Assembly (NCBI GenBank): GCA_014534425.1
Contig: JACVRN010000012.1
Coordinates: forward strand, 1 to 64,000
Length of the DNA: 64,000 bases
Direction: 5' to 3'
Source: Pyrinomonadaceae bacterium
GTDB lineage: Bacteria > Acidobacteriota > Blastocatellia > Pyrinomonadales > Pyrinomonadaceae
The position numbers and the translations under genes are program-made. Shown piece by piece: positions 18,129 to 27,958 of the stretch. Positions within the stretch are counted from its first letter, which is position 1. The number at the start of each line of letters is the position of its first letter. The notes under the pieces are model-generated. The model saw only the letters and a program-made list of their open reading frames with translations, was not told the DNA's origin and did no database searches.

Positions 18129-19196
18129 ATGAGAAAGATTAAAGAGCCTTCTATTAGTTTGAATGGAGCCTGCCCCGCGCGTGCCTTCCGCGTCTTGCTC
18201 TTATTAATGATTCTGCTTTGTGTTGTGCCTAAGCAGGCGCGAGCGCAGCAGACATCAGCGACGCCTTCAGCAGACGCGGCGGCGAGCGCAGGCACGAACG
18301 CGCCCGCACAGCTTTCGCAAAGAGACGACCGCTACCGCATCGGGCCTAATGATGTGCTGGACATACGCGTTTTCAATAAGCCTATTCTCTCGCGTGATAA
18401 TGTGCGCGTTGACGGGCGCGGCATGATACGTATGCCTTTGATTGAAACAGATATTCAGGCCGCATGCCGCACCGAGACGGAACTAGCGCAAGAGATAGCG
18501 CGCCTTTATCTCAAATACCAGAGGCGCCCGCAGGTCGATGTCTTCATCAAGGAATATCAATCACAGCCGGTGGCCGTCATCGGTGCAGTCAACGCGCCCG
18601 GTCGCTTCCAGCTTCAAAGACGCGTGCGCCTGCTCGAACTGTTGGCCTTCGCCAGCGGGCCAGCCGAACGCGCTGGCCGCAGCGTGCAAATCATTCACTC
18701 TCTGACGCCTACAATCACATGCGAGCAGCCCGACTCCGATAGCGCGGACGAGATAGCGACGGCTGGATTTATCTCTTATAACCTGAGCGAAACTTTGCGC
18801 GGCGAAGAGAAGGCTAATCCCTTCGTTCGGCCCGGCGACATTATTACAGTTCCTGATGCAGACCAAGTTTATGTCGTCGGCAATGTGATGAAGCCTTCGG
18901 CTATTCCGTTAAAAGAGACTATTACGGTCACGCGTGCGATTGCTATAGCTGGCGGAAAGATGCCGGACACCAAAAGCGACCGCGTGCGTATCATACGCCA
19001 GATACCGGGCAGCACAACAAAGACGGAAATCTTTGTTGACTTAAACGCGATTGATAAACGCAGGGCTGAAGATGTTGTGCTACAGCCTAACGACATAGTT
19101 GATGTGCCGACGGCGAGCGGTAAAAGACTTCTCAAGAGCTTTATCGGCGCTATTGTTCCTTCGGTCGCACAACTTCCCGTGCGCGTAGTGCCTTAA
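18129..19196 (+). CDS. polysaccharide export outer-membrane protein (Wza-like, Poly_export/SLBB)
   Basis: YRIGPNDVLDIRVFNKPILSRDNVRVDGRGMIRMPLIE...VAVIGAVNAPGRFQL...QVYVVGNVMKPSAIPL. Confidence 0.93.
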   Translation: MRKIKEPSISLNGACPARAFRVLLLLMILLCVVPKQARAQQTSATPSADAAASAGTNAPAQLSQRDDRYRIGPNDVLDIRVFNKPILSRDNVRVDGRGMIRMPLIETDIQAACRTETELAQEIARLYLKYQRRPQVDVFIKEYQSQPVAVIGAVNAPGRFQLQRRVRLLELLAFASGPAERAGRSVQIIHSLTPTITCEQPDSDSADEIATAGFISYNLSETLRGEEKANPFVRPGDIITVPDADQVYVVGNVMKPSAIPLKETITVTRAIAIAGGKMPDTKSDRVRIIRQIPGSTTKTEIFVDLNAIDKRRAEDVVLQPNDIVDVPTASGKRLLKSFIGAIVPSVAQLPVRVVP

Positions 19197-19235
19197 ATTT
19201 CTTGTTAATAGAGTCACGCCGGAAAAGGTGAAGCT

Positions 19236-21683
19236 ATGAAAGAACGCCAGGCGATTGCCAGAAGGGGCGCGGAAATACAGAGCCTTGAAAGCCCCGTCGA
19301 GGAACTTAGGCCGCCATCGCAGAATTATGGTTATAGCGCAGAGAACGTTGACGCGGACGAAGTACATCTGCGCGACTATTGGCGCTACGTTCGCAAGCGT
19401 TTGTGGCTTGTCATCGGCGTCACCCTGCTCGTCACCATCATTGCGACCATCTACATGGCACGCAAACCAGATATTTATGAAGCACAGGCGCGCGTTCAGG
19501 TTGATCTTGAAAACAACGGCCCGCTCGGCGGCACAGCTAAGAATGGCTCTGTAATCGTCAACAGCCCCGTCAACGACCCCGCATACTTTAACACTCAGCT
19601 TCAGATTCTGATGAGTCCAGGTCTTCTGCGGCGCGTCGTCAAGACTCTTGACCTAGAGCATAATCAGGATTTCCTGCGCCCTTACACCGCACAGAATCGC
19701 TCGCTATGGCAGAACCTGTTACGCATGGTCCGACTTGGAGACCGCAGGCAGAGCGCGGATAAAAGCGGGCCTGGCGAGATTCCGACCACTAGCCAGGTCG
19801 CTCCTCCGACTCAAAGCGAAGACCTTGCTGAAGCCAAACGGCTGGCTCCCTACGTGAGGACGATTCAGGAGTCTTTGAAGATAGAGCCTGTGAAGGATAC
19901 GCGGCTCGCTGTCCGAGAAACACGCCTGATAGACATACGCTTCGAGCATCCAGACCCGCAAGTGGCTGCCAAGGTGGCAAATGCTATCGCCAACACTTTT
20001 GTACTCTCGAATCTGGAGCGAAAGAGCGAGGCCAATAACACGACCGGCGACTTTTTACAGAAGCGCATAGCTGAATTGCAGGCAGAGATTCGGCGCAAAG
20101 AAGAGGAACTGGTCAACTATGCCAAGAATCACCAGATAGTCTCGCTCGATGCCAGTCAGAACACTGTGGTTGACCGCCTGTCCGGACTAAACAAGCAACT
20201 TCTGGAAGCAGAGAACGACCGCAAGCTGGCCGAGGCAGCGTATCGCGCTGCGCTAGCGCCCGGCGCGGCTACATCTTTGGCGGAAGAGTCGGCCAAACAG
20301 ATAGCCGAAACGGAAGGTAAGCTGGCCGAGTTAAAAGCCAAGCGTGACGCGCTGCTGGTCGAAAACACTGAAGAGTATTTTGAGGTCAAAGAGGTCAACG
20401 ATCAGATAGCGGCTCTCGAAAGGTCTCTGAAGGAGATGCGCAGCCGCGCCACGACGGTCGTCATCTCTAATCTTGAGACCCGCTATCGTCAGGCTTTGGC
20501 CCGCGAAGAGTCGTTGCGGAAAGCCTTTAACGAGCAGCGCGGCGAGACGATGGTACAGAACGAGGCGGCCATCAACTACAAGATAATTCAGCAGGAGATT
20601 GAAACTAATAAGGGATTATTAGACGGGCTTCTGCAACGCTCGAAAGAGAACGACGTGATGATGGCTGGCACCCCGAATAATATACACGTAGTAGATTACG
20701 CGATTATGCCGGATTGGCCCATCGGCCCGCGCCGTATGCAGAGCATTATGCTGGCGTTCGTGCTCTCTCTGGGTTGTGGTGTCGGCCTGGCGCTCTTTCT
20801 TGAATACTTGGACGACACAGTTGGTTCAGCCGAGGACGTTGAGAAGATGCTTCATCTTCCCGCGCTTTGTGTTATTCCATCGAGCAACGGCAAAGGCCAG
20901 CGCCGCCTATCAATCAGCAACGCCTTACAACGTAATGGAAACGTGGACACAGCCTCGGAGTTATTACTTAATGCAGACGCGCGCTCGCCTCTGGCCGAAG
21001 CTTACAGGCAACTGCGAACTTCTGTGCTTCTTTCCACGGCGGGCCACGCGCCGCGCACGCTGCTGGTAACATCAAGTATACCCGGCGAGGGTAAAACGAC
21101 AACGGCGGTGAATCTTGCGGTCAGCATGGCGCAGACAGGGGCAAGCGTTCTCTTAATTGACGCGGACATGCGTCGCCCGCGCCTTCATACTATCTTTGAT
21201 ATAGAGAAGCGGCGCGGCCTGAGCACTATCCTTTCGAGCGAGGCCAGTCAGGCAGACATCCTTGAGATTGTCGAACAGCATCAAGGAAGCGGCCTGCACC
21301 TGCTGACTTCGGGGCCTGTGCCTCCTAATCCAGCCGAGTTGATTGGCTCTGAGCAGATGCGAAGTCTTATCAGTATGCTCCAGACGATGTACACTCACAT
21401 CATCATAGACTCGCCGCCCATAGCCTCTTTTACGGACGGCGTACTCCTCTCCTCCATGATAGATGGCGTCTTATTCGTCGTGCACGGCGGCAAGAGCACG
21501 CGCACCGTTGTGAAGCGTGCGCGTCAGCTATTGCAGGACGTTGGCGCAAAAATACTGGGCGTCGTGCTGAACAACGTCAACCTGCGTTCGGACGACTACT
21601 ACTATTACCAGCGCTATTATCAGCAATCCTATTACAAAGCTGACCCCGAAACTGAAAGTCTGACCTCAGACGCGCAGTACTAG
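19236..21683 (+). CDS. Wzz/Wzc-type polysaccharide co-polymerase with C-terminal BY-kinase domain
   Basis: N-terminal Wzz TM region; VTSSIPGEGKTTTAVNLAVSMAQ Walker A; LIDADMRRPRLH; C-terminal Tyr cluster DDYYYYQRYYQQSYY. Confidence 0.93.
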   Translation: MKERQAIARRGAEIQSLESPVEELRPPSQNYGYSAENVDADEVHLRDYWRYVRKRLWLVIGVTLLVTIIATIYMARKPDIYEAQARVQVDLENNGPLGGTAKNGSVIVNSPVNDPAYFNTQLQILMSPGLLRRVVKTLDLEHNQDFLRPYTAQNRSLWQNLLRMVRLGDRRQSADKSGPGEIPTTSQVAPPTQSEDLAEAKRLAPYVRTIQESLKIEPVKDTRLAVRETRLIDIRFEHPDPQVAAKVANAIANTFVLSNLERKSEANNTTGDFLQKRIAELQAEIRRKEEELVNYAKNHQIVSLDASQNTVVDRLSGLNKQLLEAENDRKLAEAAYRAALAPGAATSLAEESAKQIAETEGKLAELKAKRDALLVENTEEYFEVKEVNDQIAALERSLKEMRSRATTVVISNLETRYRQALAREESLRKAFNEQRGETMVQNEAAINYKIIQQEIETNKGLLDGLLQRSKENDVMMAGTPNNIHVVDYAIMPDWPIGPRRMQSIMLAFVLSLGCGVGLALFLEYLDDTVGSAEDVEKMLHLPALCVIPSSNGKGQRRLSISNALQRNGNVDTASELLLNADARSPLAEAYRQLRTSVLLSTAGHAPRTLLVTSSIPGEGKTTTAVNLAVSMAQTGASVLLIDADMRRPRLHTIFDIEKRRGLSTILSSEASQADILEIVEQHQGSGLHLLTSGPVPPNPAELIGSEQMRSLISMLQTMYTHIIIDSPPIASFTDGVLLSSMIDGVLFVVHGGKSTRTVVKRARQLLQDVGAKILGVVLNNVNLRSDDYYYYQRYYQQSYYKADPETESLTSDAQY

Positions 21684-21689
21684 ATTTAT

Positions 21690-22568
21690 ATGAAAGTAAT
21701 AGAGCGCGAGGCAGCCAGTGAAACCGGACGGCTTGAGTTGCCTAAAGTAATTCCGTCTTTAACCATTCGCCCCGTTAGCGGTTGGTCTCCTCTTGGTCTT
21801 AAAGAATTATGGGAATATAGAGAGTTGCTATATTTCCTGACCTGGCGGGACATCAAGGTTCGTTATAAGCAGACGGCGCTCGGCGTTGCCTGGGCAGTCA
21901 TCCAGCCCCTTTTCATGATGCTGGTCTTCAGCCTTTTCTTCGGGCGGCTGGCAAAAGTCCCTTCAGATAATATTCCGTATCCGGTCTTCGTTTTCTGCGC
22001 GTTGCTGCCTTGGCAACTCTTCGCACACGCTCTCACAGAGTCGAGCAATAGCCTCGTCTCCAACGAGCGGTTAATCACAAAGGTCTACTTCCCGCGCCTT
22101 GTTATTCCGCTTTCGGCGGTGCTGGCCGGATTGGTGGATTTCGCTATAGCCTTTCTGGTCTTAATCGCTATGATGTTCTTCTACGGCATCACGCCGCACC
22201 TAGCGGTACTCACTTTGCCGCTCTTTATACTGCTCGCGGTCTTGACGGCGCTCGGCGTCGGACTTTGGCTCTCGGCGCTCAACGTGCAGTACCGCGACGT
22301 TCGCTACACTTTAACTTTCCTCACGCAGTTCTGGCTCTTCGCTACTCCGGTTGCATATCCGAGCAGTCTGATTCCAGAAAAGTGGCGCGCCCTTTACGGC
22401 TTGAACCCTATGGCGGGTGTGGTCGAAGGGTTTCGCTGGGCGTTGCTGGGAAGGACGGAGCCGCCCGCCCCGATGCTGATTGTTTCCTCCGCCGTGACGC
22501 TCTTGGTGCTTGTGGGCGGTCTATATTATTTCAAGCGTATGGAAGAGAGCTTCGCGGACATTGTTTAG
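21690..22568 (+). CDS. polysaccharide ABC transporter permease (Wzm-like)
   Basis: ELLYFLTWRDIKVRYKQTALGVAWAVIQPLFMMLVFSLFFGRLAKVPSD; ABC-2 type. Confidence 0.93.
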   Translation: MKVIEREAASETGRLELPKVIPSLTIRPVSGWSPLGLKELWEYRELLYFLTWRDIKVRYKQTALGVAWAVIQPLFMMLVFSLFFGRLAKVPSDNIPYPVFVFCALLPWQLFAHALTESSNSLVSNERLITKVYFPRLVIPLSAVLAGLVDFAIAFLVLIAMMFFYGITPHLAVLTLPLFILLAVLTALGVGLWLSALNVQYRDVRYTLTFLTQFWLFATPVAYPSSLIPEKWRALYGLNPMAGVVEGFRWALLGRTEPPAPMLIVSSAVTLLVLVGGLYYFKRMEESFADIV

Positions 22569-22571
22569 GGT

Positions 22572-23855
22572 ATGAGCGAGATTGCCATTCGTTGTGAAGG
22601 CTTGAGCAAGAGGTATCGCATAGGGCAGCGCGAGGCGCGCTACAAAGCCCTGCGCGATACCTTGACCGATGTTTTGGCTGCGCCCGTGCGCAAGGCGCGC
22701 AAGGTATTTGCCGGAAACTCATCCGCTCAAAATTTCAACGGCCAGGAATCTATCTGGGCGCTTCGAGATGTCTCCTTTGAAGTCAAGCGAGGCGAAGTCG
22801 TCGGACTAATCGGTCATAACGGTGCAGGGAAATCTACTCTGCTCAAGATTCTCTCGCGCATCACCAAGCCGACCGAAGGCTTTGCGGAGATTCACGGTCG
22901 CGTCGGCTCACTCCTTGAAGTCGGCACGGGCTTTCATCCTGAACTGACGGGACGCGAGAATGTTTATCTGAACGGCTCCATTCTGGGCATGCGCAAAAGC
23001 GAGATTGAGCGCAAGTTCGACGAAATAGTGGCCTTCGCTGAAGTTGAAGAATTTATAGACACGCCCGTCAAGCGCTATTCCACTGGCATGTATGCGCGCC
23101 TTGCTTTCGCCGTCGCAGCGCACCTTGAGCCAGAGATACTTGTCATTGACGAGGTGCTGGCCGTGGGCGACGCGGCGTTTCAGAAGAAATGCCTGGGCAA
23201 GATGAATGATGTCGCCAGCGCCGGAAGAACAGTTCTTTTCGTCAGCCACAACATGCAGGCCATTCAATCGCTCTGCCGCAACACGCTCCTGATTAAGTCC
23301 GGCAAAGTAGAAGCTTTCGGTAACTCAAAATCTGTTGTCGTGCGCTATCTGGCAGGCATAGCAGAGATGGGAAGCGAAGTGCGCTGGCCGGAAGAGTCCG
23401 CGCCCGGCAATCAGGAGATTAAGCTCACTGCATTGCGTGTTTACACCGACAACGCGGCAGAAGGCATATACTCAAGCAGCGAAGAGCTTAATGTGGAGAT
23501 GAAGTTTACGGCGCGCTCCAAGCATTCCGGCTTGTGCATAGGCTTTGACGTTGTTAATTCCGAAGGCGTGGTCGTAGCTCGCTCTTACCAAACAGACCTC
23601 CCGCCGGAACAGTGGCCGGAAATACGACTGGGTGAGAATAAGTGGTGCTGCACAATTCCCAGAGGGCTTCTGAACGCGGGGCTTTACTACGTCAGCCCCA
23701 GAATCGGTGTCCACAATATGTACTGGATTGTGAACGCAGACCCGACGATACGTTTTGAGGTGATATTAGACCACGGAGTCTCGCCCTTCTGGAACACGCT
23801 GAACGCCGCGAGCCGCCCCGGAGTCATCGCGCCTATCTTTAAGTGGGCTTCGTAG
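22572..23855 (+). CDS. polysaccharide ABC transporter ATP-binding protein (Wzt-like) with C-terminal Wzt_C-like domain
   Basis: GLIGHNGAGKSTLLKILSRITKPTEG; RYSTGMYARLAFAVAAHLEPEILVIDEVLAVGD; ~150-aa beta-rich C-terminus. Confidence 0.93.
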   Translation: MSEIAIRCEGLSKRYRIGQREARYKALRDTLTDVLAAPVRKARKVFAGNSSAQNFNGQESIWALRDVSFEVKRGEVVGLIGHNGAGKSTLLKILSRITKPTEGFAEIHGRVGSLLEVGTGFHPELTGRENVYLNGSILGMRKSEIERKFDEIVAFAEVEEFIDTPVKRYSTGMYARLAFAVAAHLEPEILVIDEVLAVGDAAFQKKCLGKMNDVASAGRTVLFVSHNMQAIQSLCRNTLLIKSGKVEAFGNSKSVVVRYLAGIAEMGSEVRWPEESAPGNQEIKLTALRVYTDNAAEGIYSSSEELNVEMKFTARSKHSGLCIGFDVVNSEGVVVARSYQTDLPPEQWPEIRLGENKWCCTIPRGLLNAGLYYVSPRIGVHNMYWIVNADPTIRFEVILDHGVSPFWNTLNAASRPGVIAPIFKWAS

Positions 23856-23856
23856 T

Positions 23857-24729
23857 ATGAATCTGTACAGATTTATAAGGAAGTGTTTGACGGACAAGCC
23901 TGCTGCTCTTAAAAGCGCAAAAGTAGTAGCGCGGCAGTATTACGGGCAACTCTACTGGGCCATGAAGCCACACGCACCTTTGCCGTATCGCTTCCCCTTG
24001 GGTGGCACTTTATTGCTTGAGCCGAGACATGCATTTACGGGAGTCTTCTGGCCTGACGTGGAGCGCTACGAGCCGGATGTCTGTAAATTCCTGCAATACA
24101 TTTTAAAGACCGGTGCGACATTCATTGATTGCGGGGCGAACGTCGGGTTCTTCTCTATACAGGCAGGCCCTCTTGTCGGGGAGAGCGGGACAGTCATTTC
24201 CATCGAAGCCAACCCGCATACCTACAAGCTGCTTGAGCGTAATTTAAGGGCCAACGGTTTCGGCACTCCCGTTCACTGTGCCCTCACAGCCGAGGCCGGA
24301 GAGGTCGAGTTGTTCGTGCCCGGAAGCTGGGATGTTTACTCCAGCCTGCGCGCTGACGGTCTTGCCGAGGGCGTAGCCGACCGCTCCTTCAAGGTGAAGG
24401 CGCGCACTCTTGACGAGGTGGTAGCTGAGCTTGCGCTCTCTCGTATTGACCTGGTGAAGATTGATATAGAAGGCGGCGAGCTGGATGTGCTTCGCTCCGC
24501 GCCGAAAGTATTGAGCGCGTTTCGTCCTTTCATCATCATGGAATACGGACTGAACACTTGGCCTGCTTTTGATGTGACAGGCGATGATTTGAAGAGACTC
24601 GCACGAGAGTTCGGCTACACCATCAATCTGTTCAGCGTGCAGGAGCAAAGGTTGATTCCCGTGACGGACGAAGTTTGGGAGAGCGGCTACGTCAATTTAA
24701 TCCTGTCCCCCATTGAAGCGCGCAACTAG
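23857..24729 (+). CDS. FkbM-family methyltransferase
   Basis: ATFIDCGANVGFFSIQAGPLVGESGTVISIEANPHTYKLLERN; IDLVKIDIEGGELDVLR. Confidence 0.9.
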   Translation: MNLYRFIRKCLTDKPAALKSAKVVARQYYGQLYWAMKPHAPLPYRFPLGGTLLLEPRHAFTGVFWPDVERYEPDVCKFLQYILKTGATFIDCGANVGFFSIQAGPLVGESGTVISIEANPHTYKLLERNLRANGFGTPVHCALTAEAGEVELFVPGSWDVYSSLRADGLAEGVADRSFKVKARTLDEVVAELALSRIDLVKIDIEGGELDVLRSAPKVLSAFRPFIIMEYGLNTWPAFDVTGDDLKRLAREFGYTINLFSVQEQRLIPVTDEVWESGYVNLILSPIEARN

Positions 24730-24738
24730 CAACAACTG

Positions 24739-25962
24739 ATGCGAATCTTTCTTGCCGTCAGGCATTCGATTAATCCTGAGTTCTATTATGGCGGCCTGTG
24801 GAGCGGAAATTTCTATCCGGCCTTGCGGAGGCTGGGACATGAGATAATAGAATCAGAGGTTGACCTGCTTCCCGCCAGCCGCTTCATGCACATCGCTGGC
24901 GACTTCACCCCGCTCGAAAAGGAAACGCGCGCGTGCATCACCGAGCGGATAATCGAAGAAGTCCGGCACGCACATCATGAGAAGCCTTTAGACCTTTTTC
25001 TATGCTACTTCTACAACGCGCATTTTGACCCCGCAGGCTTTGACGAGATTCACCGCCTGGGCATCCCGACCGTCAATTTTTATTGCAACAGCATCTATCA
25101 GTTCGAATTGATTAAAGATGTAGCGCAACGCGCGCAGTTTTCCTGGCACGCGGAGAGAGATGCGCAGAGTCTATACAAAAATGTTGGGGCAAACCCCGTA
25201 TGGGTTCAGATGGGAGCAGACCCGGACGTATATCGTCCTCATCCGCAGAAAGCGCGGCAAGCGAAGGCTTGCTTCATAGGCCAGCGTTACGCAGACCGTG
25301 ACCGGCTGCTCGTATCCTTAATCTCCGAGTCTGTGCCGGTTGATATTTACGGTGGCGGTTGGGATAAAAACTATGTTAGAGATTCGTTGAAGAGTGCTGA
25401 CGGCAAAGAGAGAAGCTATCTGGGGCGCGAGCTTGTGGCGGCGGGCAGCGTCAAAAGCTACGCGCACGCGGGCTGGCAGAATTTCAGAAGACACGGCATC
25501 GTCGGCGGAGTTGACAGAAACGCTCGCCAGTTAATCTACAGGTCGGGAGGCCGTAAGCTGGATGCTCTTCTTGCTTGTGCCGCGCGCGGCTTTGCCCGCG
25601 ACGTTAGTGAGACATTCGCTCGCTATGAACTCGTTCTGAATTTCAGCAACGTGTGGGCTGACGGTCGTCCCGGCTCGCAGCTTATCGCGCACGTTCGCCT
25701 GCGCGATTTTGAAGCTCCCATGTGCCGCACCTGTTATCTGACGGGCGCGACCGATGAGATTGAAGAGTTCTACGAAGTCGGAAAAGAGATTGACACCTAT
25801 ACTTGTTCGGAGGAGCTTATTGATAAGACGAAGTTTTACCTGTCTCATCCGGCAAGGGCCGAAGCCTTGCGCGAGGCTGGTTATCGCAGGGCTTCCCGCG
25901 ACCATACTTGGGAGCGCAGGTTTGAGCATCTCTTCGACAAGATTGGGCTGGCGCATATTTAG
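24739..25962 (+). CDS. glycosyltransferase, CgeB-like
   Basis: VQMGADPDVYRPHP...ACFIGQRYADR...LVLNFSNVW...FEAPMCRTCYLTGATDEIEEFYEVGKEI. Confidence 0.8.
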   Translation: MRIFLAVRHSINPEFYYGGLWSGNFYPALRRLGHEIIESEVDLLPASRFMHIAGDFTPLEKETRACITERIIEEVRHAHHEKPLDLFLCYFYNAHFDPAGFDEIHRLGIPTVNFYCNSIYQFELIKDVAQRAQFSWHAERDAQSLYKNVGANPVWVQMGADPDVYRPHPQKARQAKACFIGQRYADRDRLLVSLISESVPVDIYGGGWDKNYVRDSLKSADGKERSYLGRELVAAGSVKSYAHAGWQNFRRHGIVGGVDRNARQLIYRSGGRKLDALLACAARGFARDVSETFARYELVLNFSNVWADGRPGSQLIAHVRLRDFEAPMCRTCYLTGATDEIEEFYEVGKEIDTYTCSEELIDKTKFYLSHPARAEALREAGYRRASRDHTWERRFEHLFDKIGLAHI

Positions 25963-26084
25963 AGCGCCTAACAAAACTGTAGGGGCTGGGCTTCTCCCTT
26001 CCCGCGTGTATACGAAACAGAGCGGGCAGGGACAAGCCCTGCCCCTACAAATATCATGACGCCGTAGGTTTTGTTAGGCGCTCT
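25961..26084. repeat. nested inverted repeat: 17-bp arms enclosing a REP doublet
   Basis: AGAGCGCCTAACAAAAC (25961-25977) and GTTTTGTTAGGCGCTCT (26068-26084) perfect; internal GTAGGGGCTGGG...CCCTGCCCCTAC 25979-26048. Confidence 0.9.
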
Positions 26085-26110
26085 TAGGATTCCTTCATCC
26101 CATTAATCAA

Positions 26111-27001
26111 ATGAGTACGACGCTGCGCTTGTGGCAACTAAGATTTCTGGAAGGGATAGGCGTCAAGAGTTTTCGCGCGCGTAGCGGCCTCAACCAGCCT
26201 TTCATCTGTCATCTGGGCGATTTTCTCGGAGAGCATCCCTTTTACAACGCCGACTGTAGCCGCGACGAAATCACCATCATATCGGCGTGGTGCAGCCAGT
26301 TTGATGAGCCGATTATTTTGGACGTGGGCGGCAACGTGGGCTTCATAACCACGCAGGTCGCTCAACTGTTGCGTGACAAAAATCCGCGCGTCTTCAGCTT
26401 TGAACCCGTGCCGCCAACGTTCCGCCGTCTGGTTGAATCTGTTCGGCGTTTAGGGTTGGAAGATTACGTCTATCCGATTTGCAGCGCACTCTCGGACGCG
26501 CCGAAGCTGGCACGCATCTGGTACGCCGAGCGTGCTTCGCTCTTTGCTCAAATCTCTGACGACAGACCAACGGAGCGCGTCGGAAATAAAAGCGCGTGGT
26601 GCAGCGCCCTGACTCTGGATGATGTTCATGCGGCCATCAGCCACATGCCCACTCTCATTAAAGTTGACGTTGAAGGCCATGAGGTCAAAGTGTTCGCGGG
26701 GGCGAAACGGTTATTGTCATGTGCGGAGCGCCCGGCGATTCTCTTCGAGCTAAATCCCATGACGCTTAATGAGACGGGCGGTCGTATCGGAGAGTTGAAT
26801 GAGATGCTTGGCGGCTATCGCTTCTTCTACGTCAACGATTTCGAGGGCCAGCGCATGAGATTTGGTGAGCCGGTCGCAGAGCTTGAAAGCATTCAGTGGG
26901 TCTCGAATATCTTCGCCGTGCCGCAGAGGCCGGAGGCGGAGCGTCTGTGGTCTCAAGCCGTCGGGGACGCCGAAAGAATTCTGAAGTCATACCGCAAGTA
27001 G
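26111..27001 (+). CDS. FkbM-family methyltransferase
   Basis: PIILDVGGNVGFITTQVAQLL...VFSFEPVPPTFRRL; TLIKVDVEGHEVKVFAGA. Confidence 0.9.
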   Translation: MSTTLRLWQLRFLEGIGVKSFRARSGLNQPFICHLGDFLGEHPFYNADCSRDEITIISAWCSQFDEPIILDVGGNVGFITTQVAQLLRDKNPRVFSFEPVPPTFRRLVESVRRLGLEDYVYPICSALSDAPKLARIWYAERASLFAQISDDRPTERVGNKSAWCSALTLDDVHAAISHMPTLIKVDVEGHEVKVFAGAKRLLSCAERPAILFELNPMTLNETGGRIGELNEMLGGYRFFYVNDFEGQRMRFGEPVAELESIQWVSNIFAVPQRPEAERLWSQAVGDAERILKSYRK

Positions 27002-27010
27002 CTTTATCGA

Positions 27011-27958
27011 ATGACCCTGACACTTCCGATTTCGGCCATCGTCCCTACCCGAGAGCGAGCAACTGTTCTTAACAGAATGCTCTTGAGTCTCGCGGCGCAG
27101 TCCGCTCAGCCTGTGGAGATGATAGTGGTGGATGCTTCCCGTGCGGACGAGACCGAGAAGTTGTGCGGGGCAAAGATTGAAGGACTCGCAACCAGAATAG
27201 AGTATCACCGCGCGACTGCTACGGGAGCCGCGACGCAGCGCAGTCAGGCGATTGCTCATGCCAGGCAGGATGCGATTCTGTTTCTTGACGACGACATTGT
27301 TTTCGAGGCCGATTGCATCCTGCATCTCTGGGAAGCTTTAGAGAGCGATGCGCGTATGGGTGGCGCGAGCGCCATGATTACCAACCAGCGATATTTTCCG
27401 CCGGGACGCCTGAGCCGCACGCTCTTTAGAGTTCTTCATGGCCGCGCCGAGGAAACTTACGCGGGGCTGTGCATCGGCCCGGCCTTCAACCTGCTGCCCG
27501 AAGACAGGGAAGATTTGCCGGAGGTTGTGCCGGTGGAGTGGCTGAACACAACATGCACGCTCTACAGGCGCAAGGCTTTGCCGCAGCCTCTCTTCGATAG
27601 CCACTTCACAGGGTATTCCCTGATGGAAGATGTCACGCTCTCGCTCAAGGTCGGTCGGAAGTGGAGACTTGCGAACGCTAGGCTGGCGAAGATTTTCCAT
27701 GACTCTCAACCGGGTGCTCACAAGAACAGTGCTGCGGCTGTGGCTCGCATGGAGCTTGTCAACCGACATTACGTGATGACGCGCGTGCTGGGCCGCAGGA
27801 GTTTTTCGGACTACTTGAAGCTGGGGCTGTATGAAACCTTCGGCATCGTCACGTCGCTCAGTTCAATCAGTGCATGGCGTACTTTGCCTGCCGTGCTGTT
27901 GGGCAAGCTCTCGGCAGTCGGCAGCGTTCTCACGACCAGAGATTCCAGCGAGGCATGA
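27011..27958 (+). CDS. glycosyltransferase family 2
   Basis: ISAIVPTRERATVLNRMLLSLAAQSAQPVEMIVVDAS...AILFLDDDIVFEADC. Confidence 0.92.
   Translation: MTLTLPISAIVPTRERATVLNRMLLSLAAQSAQPVEMIVVDASRADETEKLCGAKIEGLATRIEYHRATATGAATQRSQAIAHARQDAILFLDDDIVFEADCILHLWEALESDARMGGASAMITNQRYFPPGRLSRTLFRVLHGRAEETYAGLCIGPAFNLLPEDREDLPEVVPVEWLNTTCTLYRRKALPQPLFDSHFTGYSLMEDVTLSLKVGRKWRLANARLAKIFHDSQPGAHKNSAAAVARMELVNRHYVMTRVLGRRSFSDYLKLGLYETFGIVTSLSSISAWRTLPAVLLGKLSAVGSVLTTRDSSEA

Noticed and set aside
25961-26084. Bona fide integron attC site
   Set aside because: Only the outer core motifs match; the interior is a REP doublet and no integrase or cassette series is present. Kept only as a hypothesis under findings.
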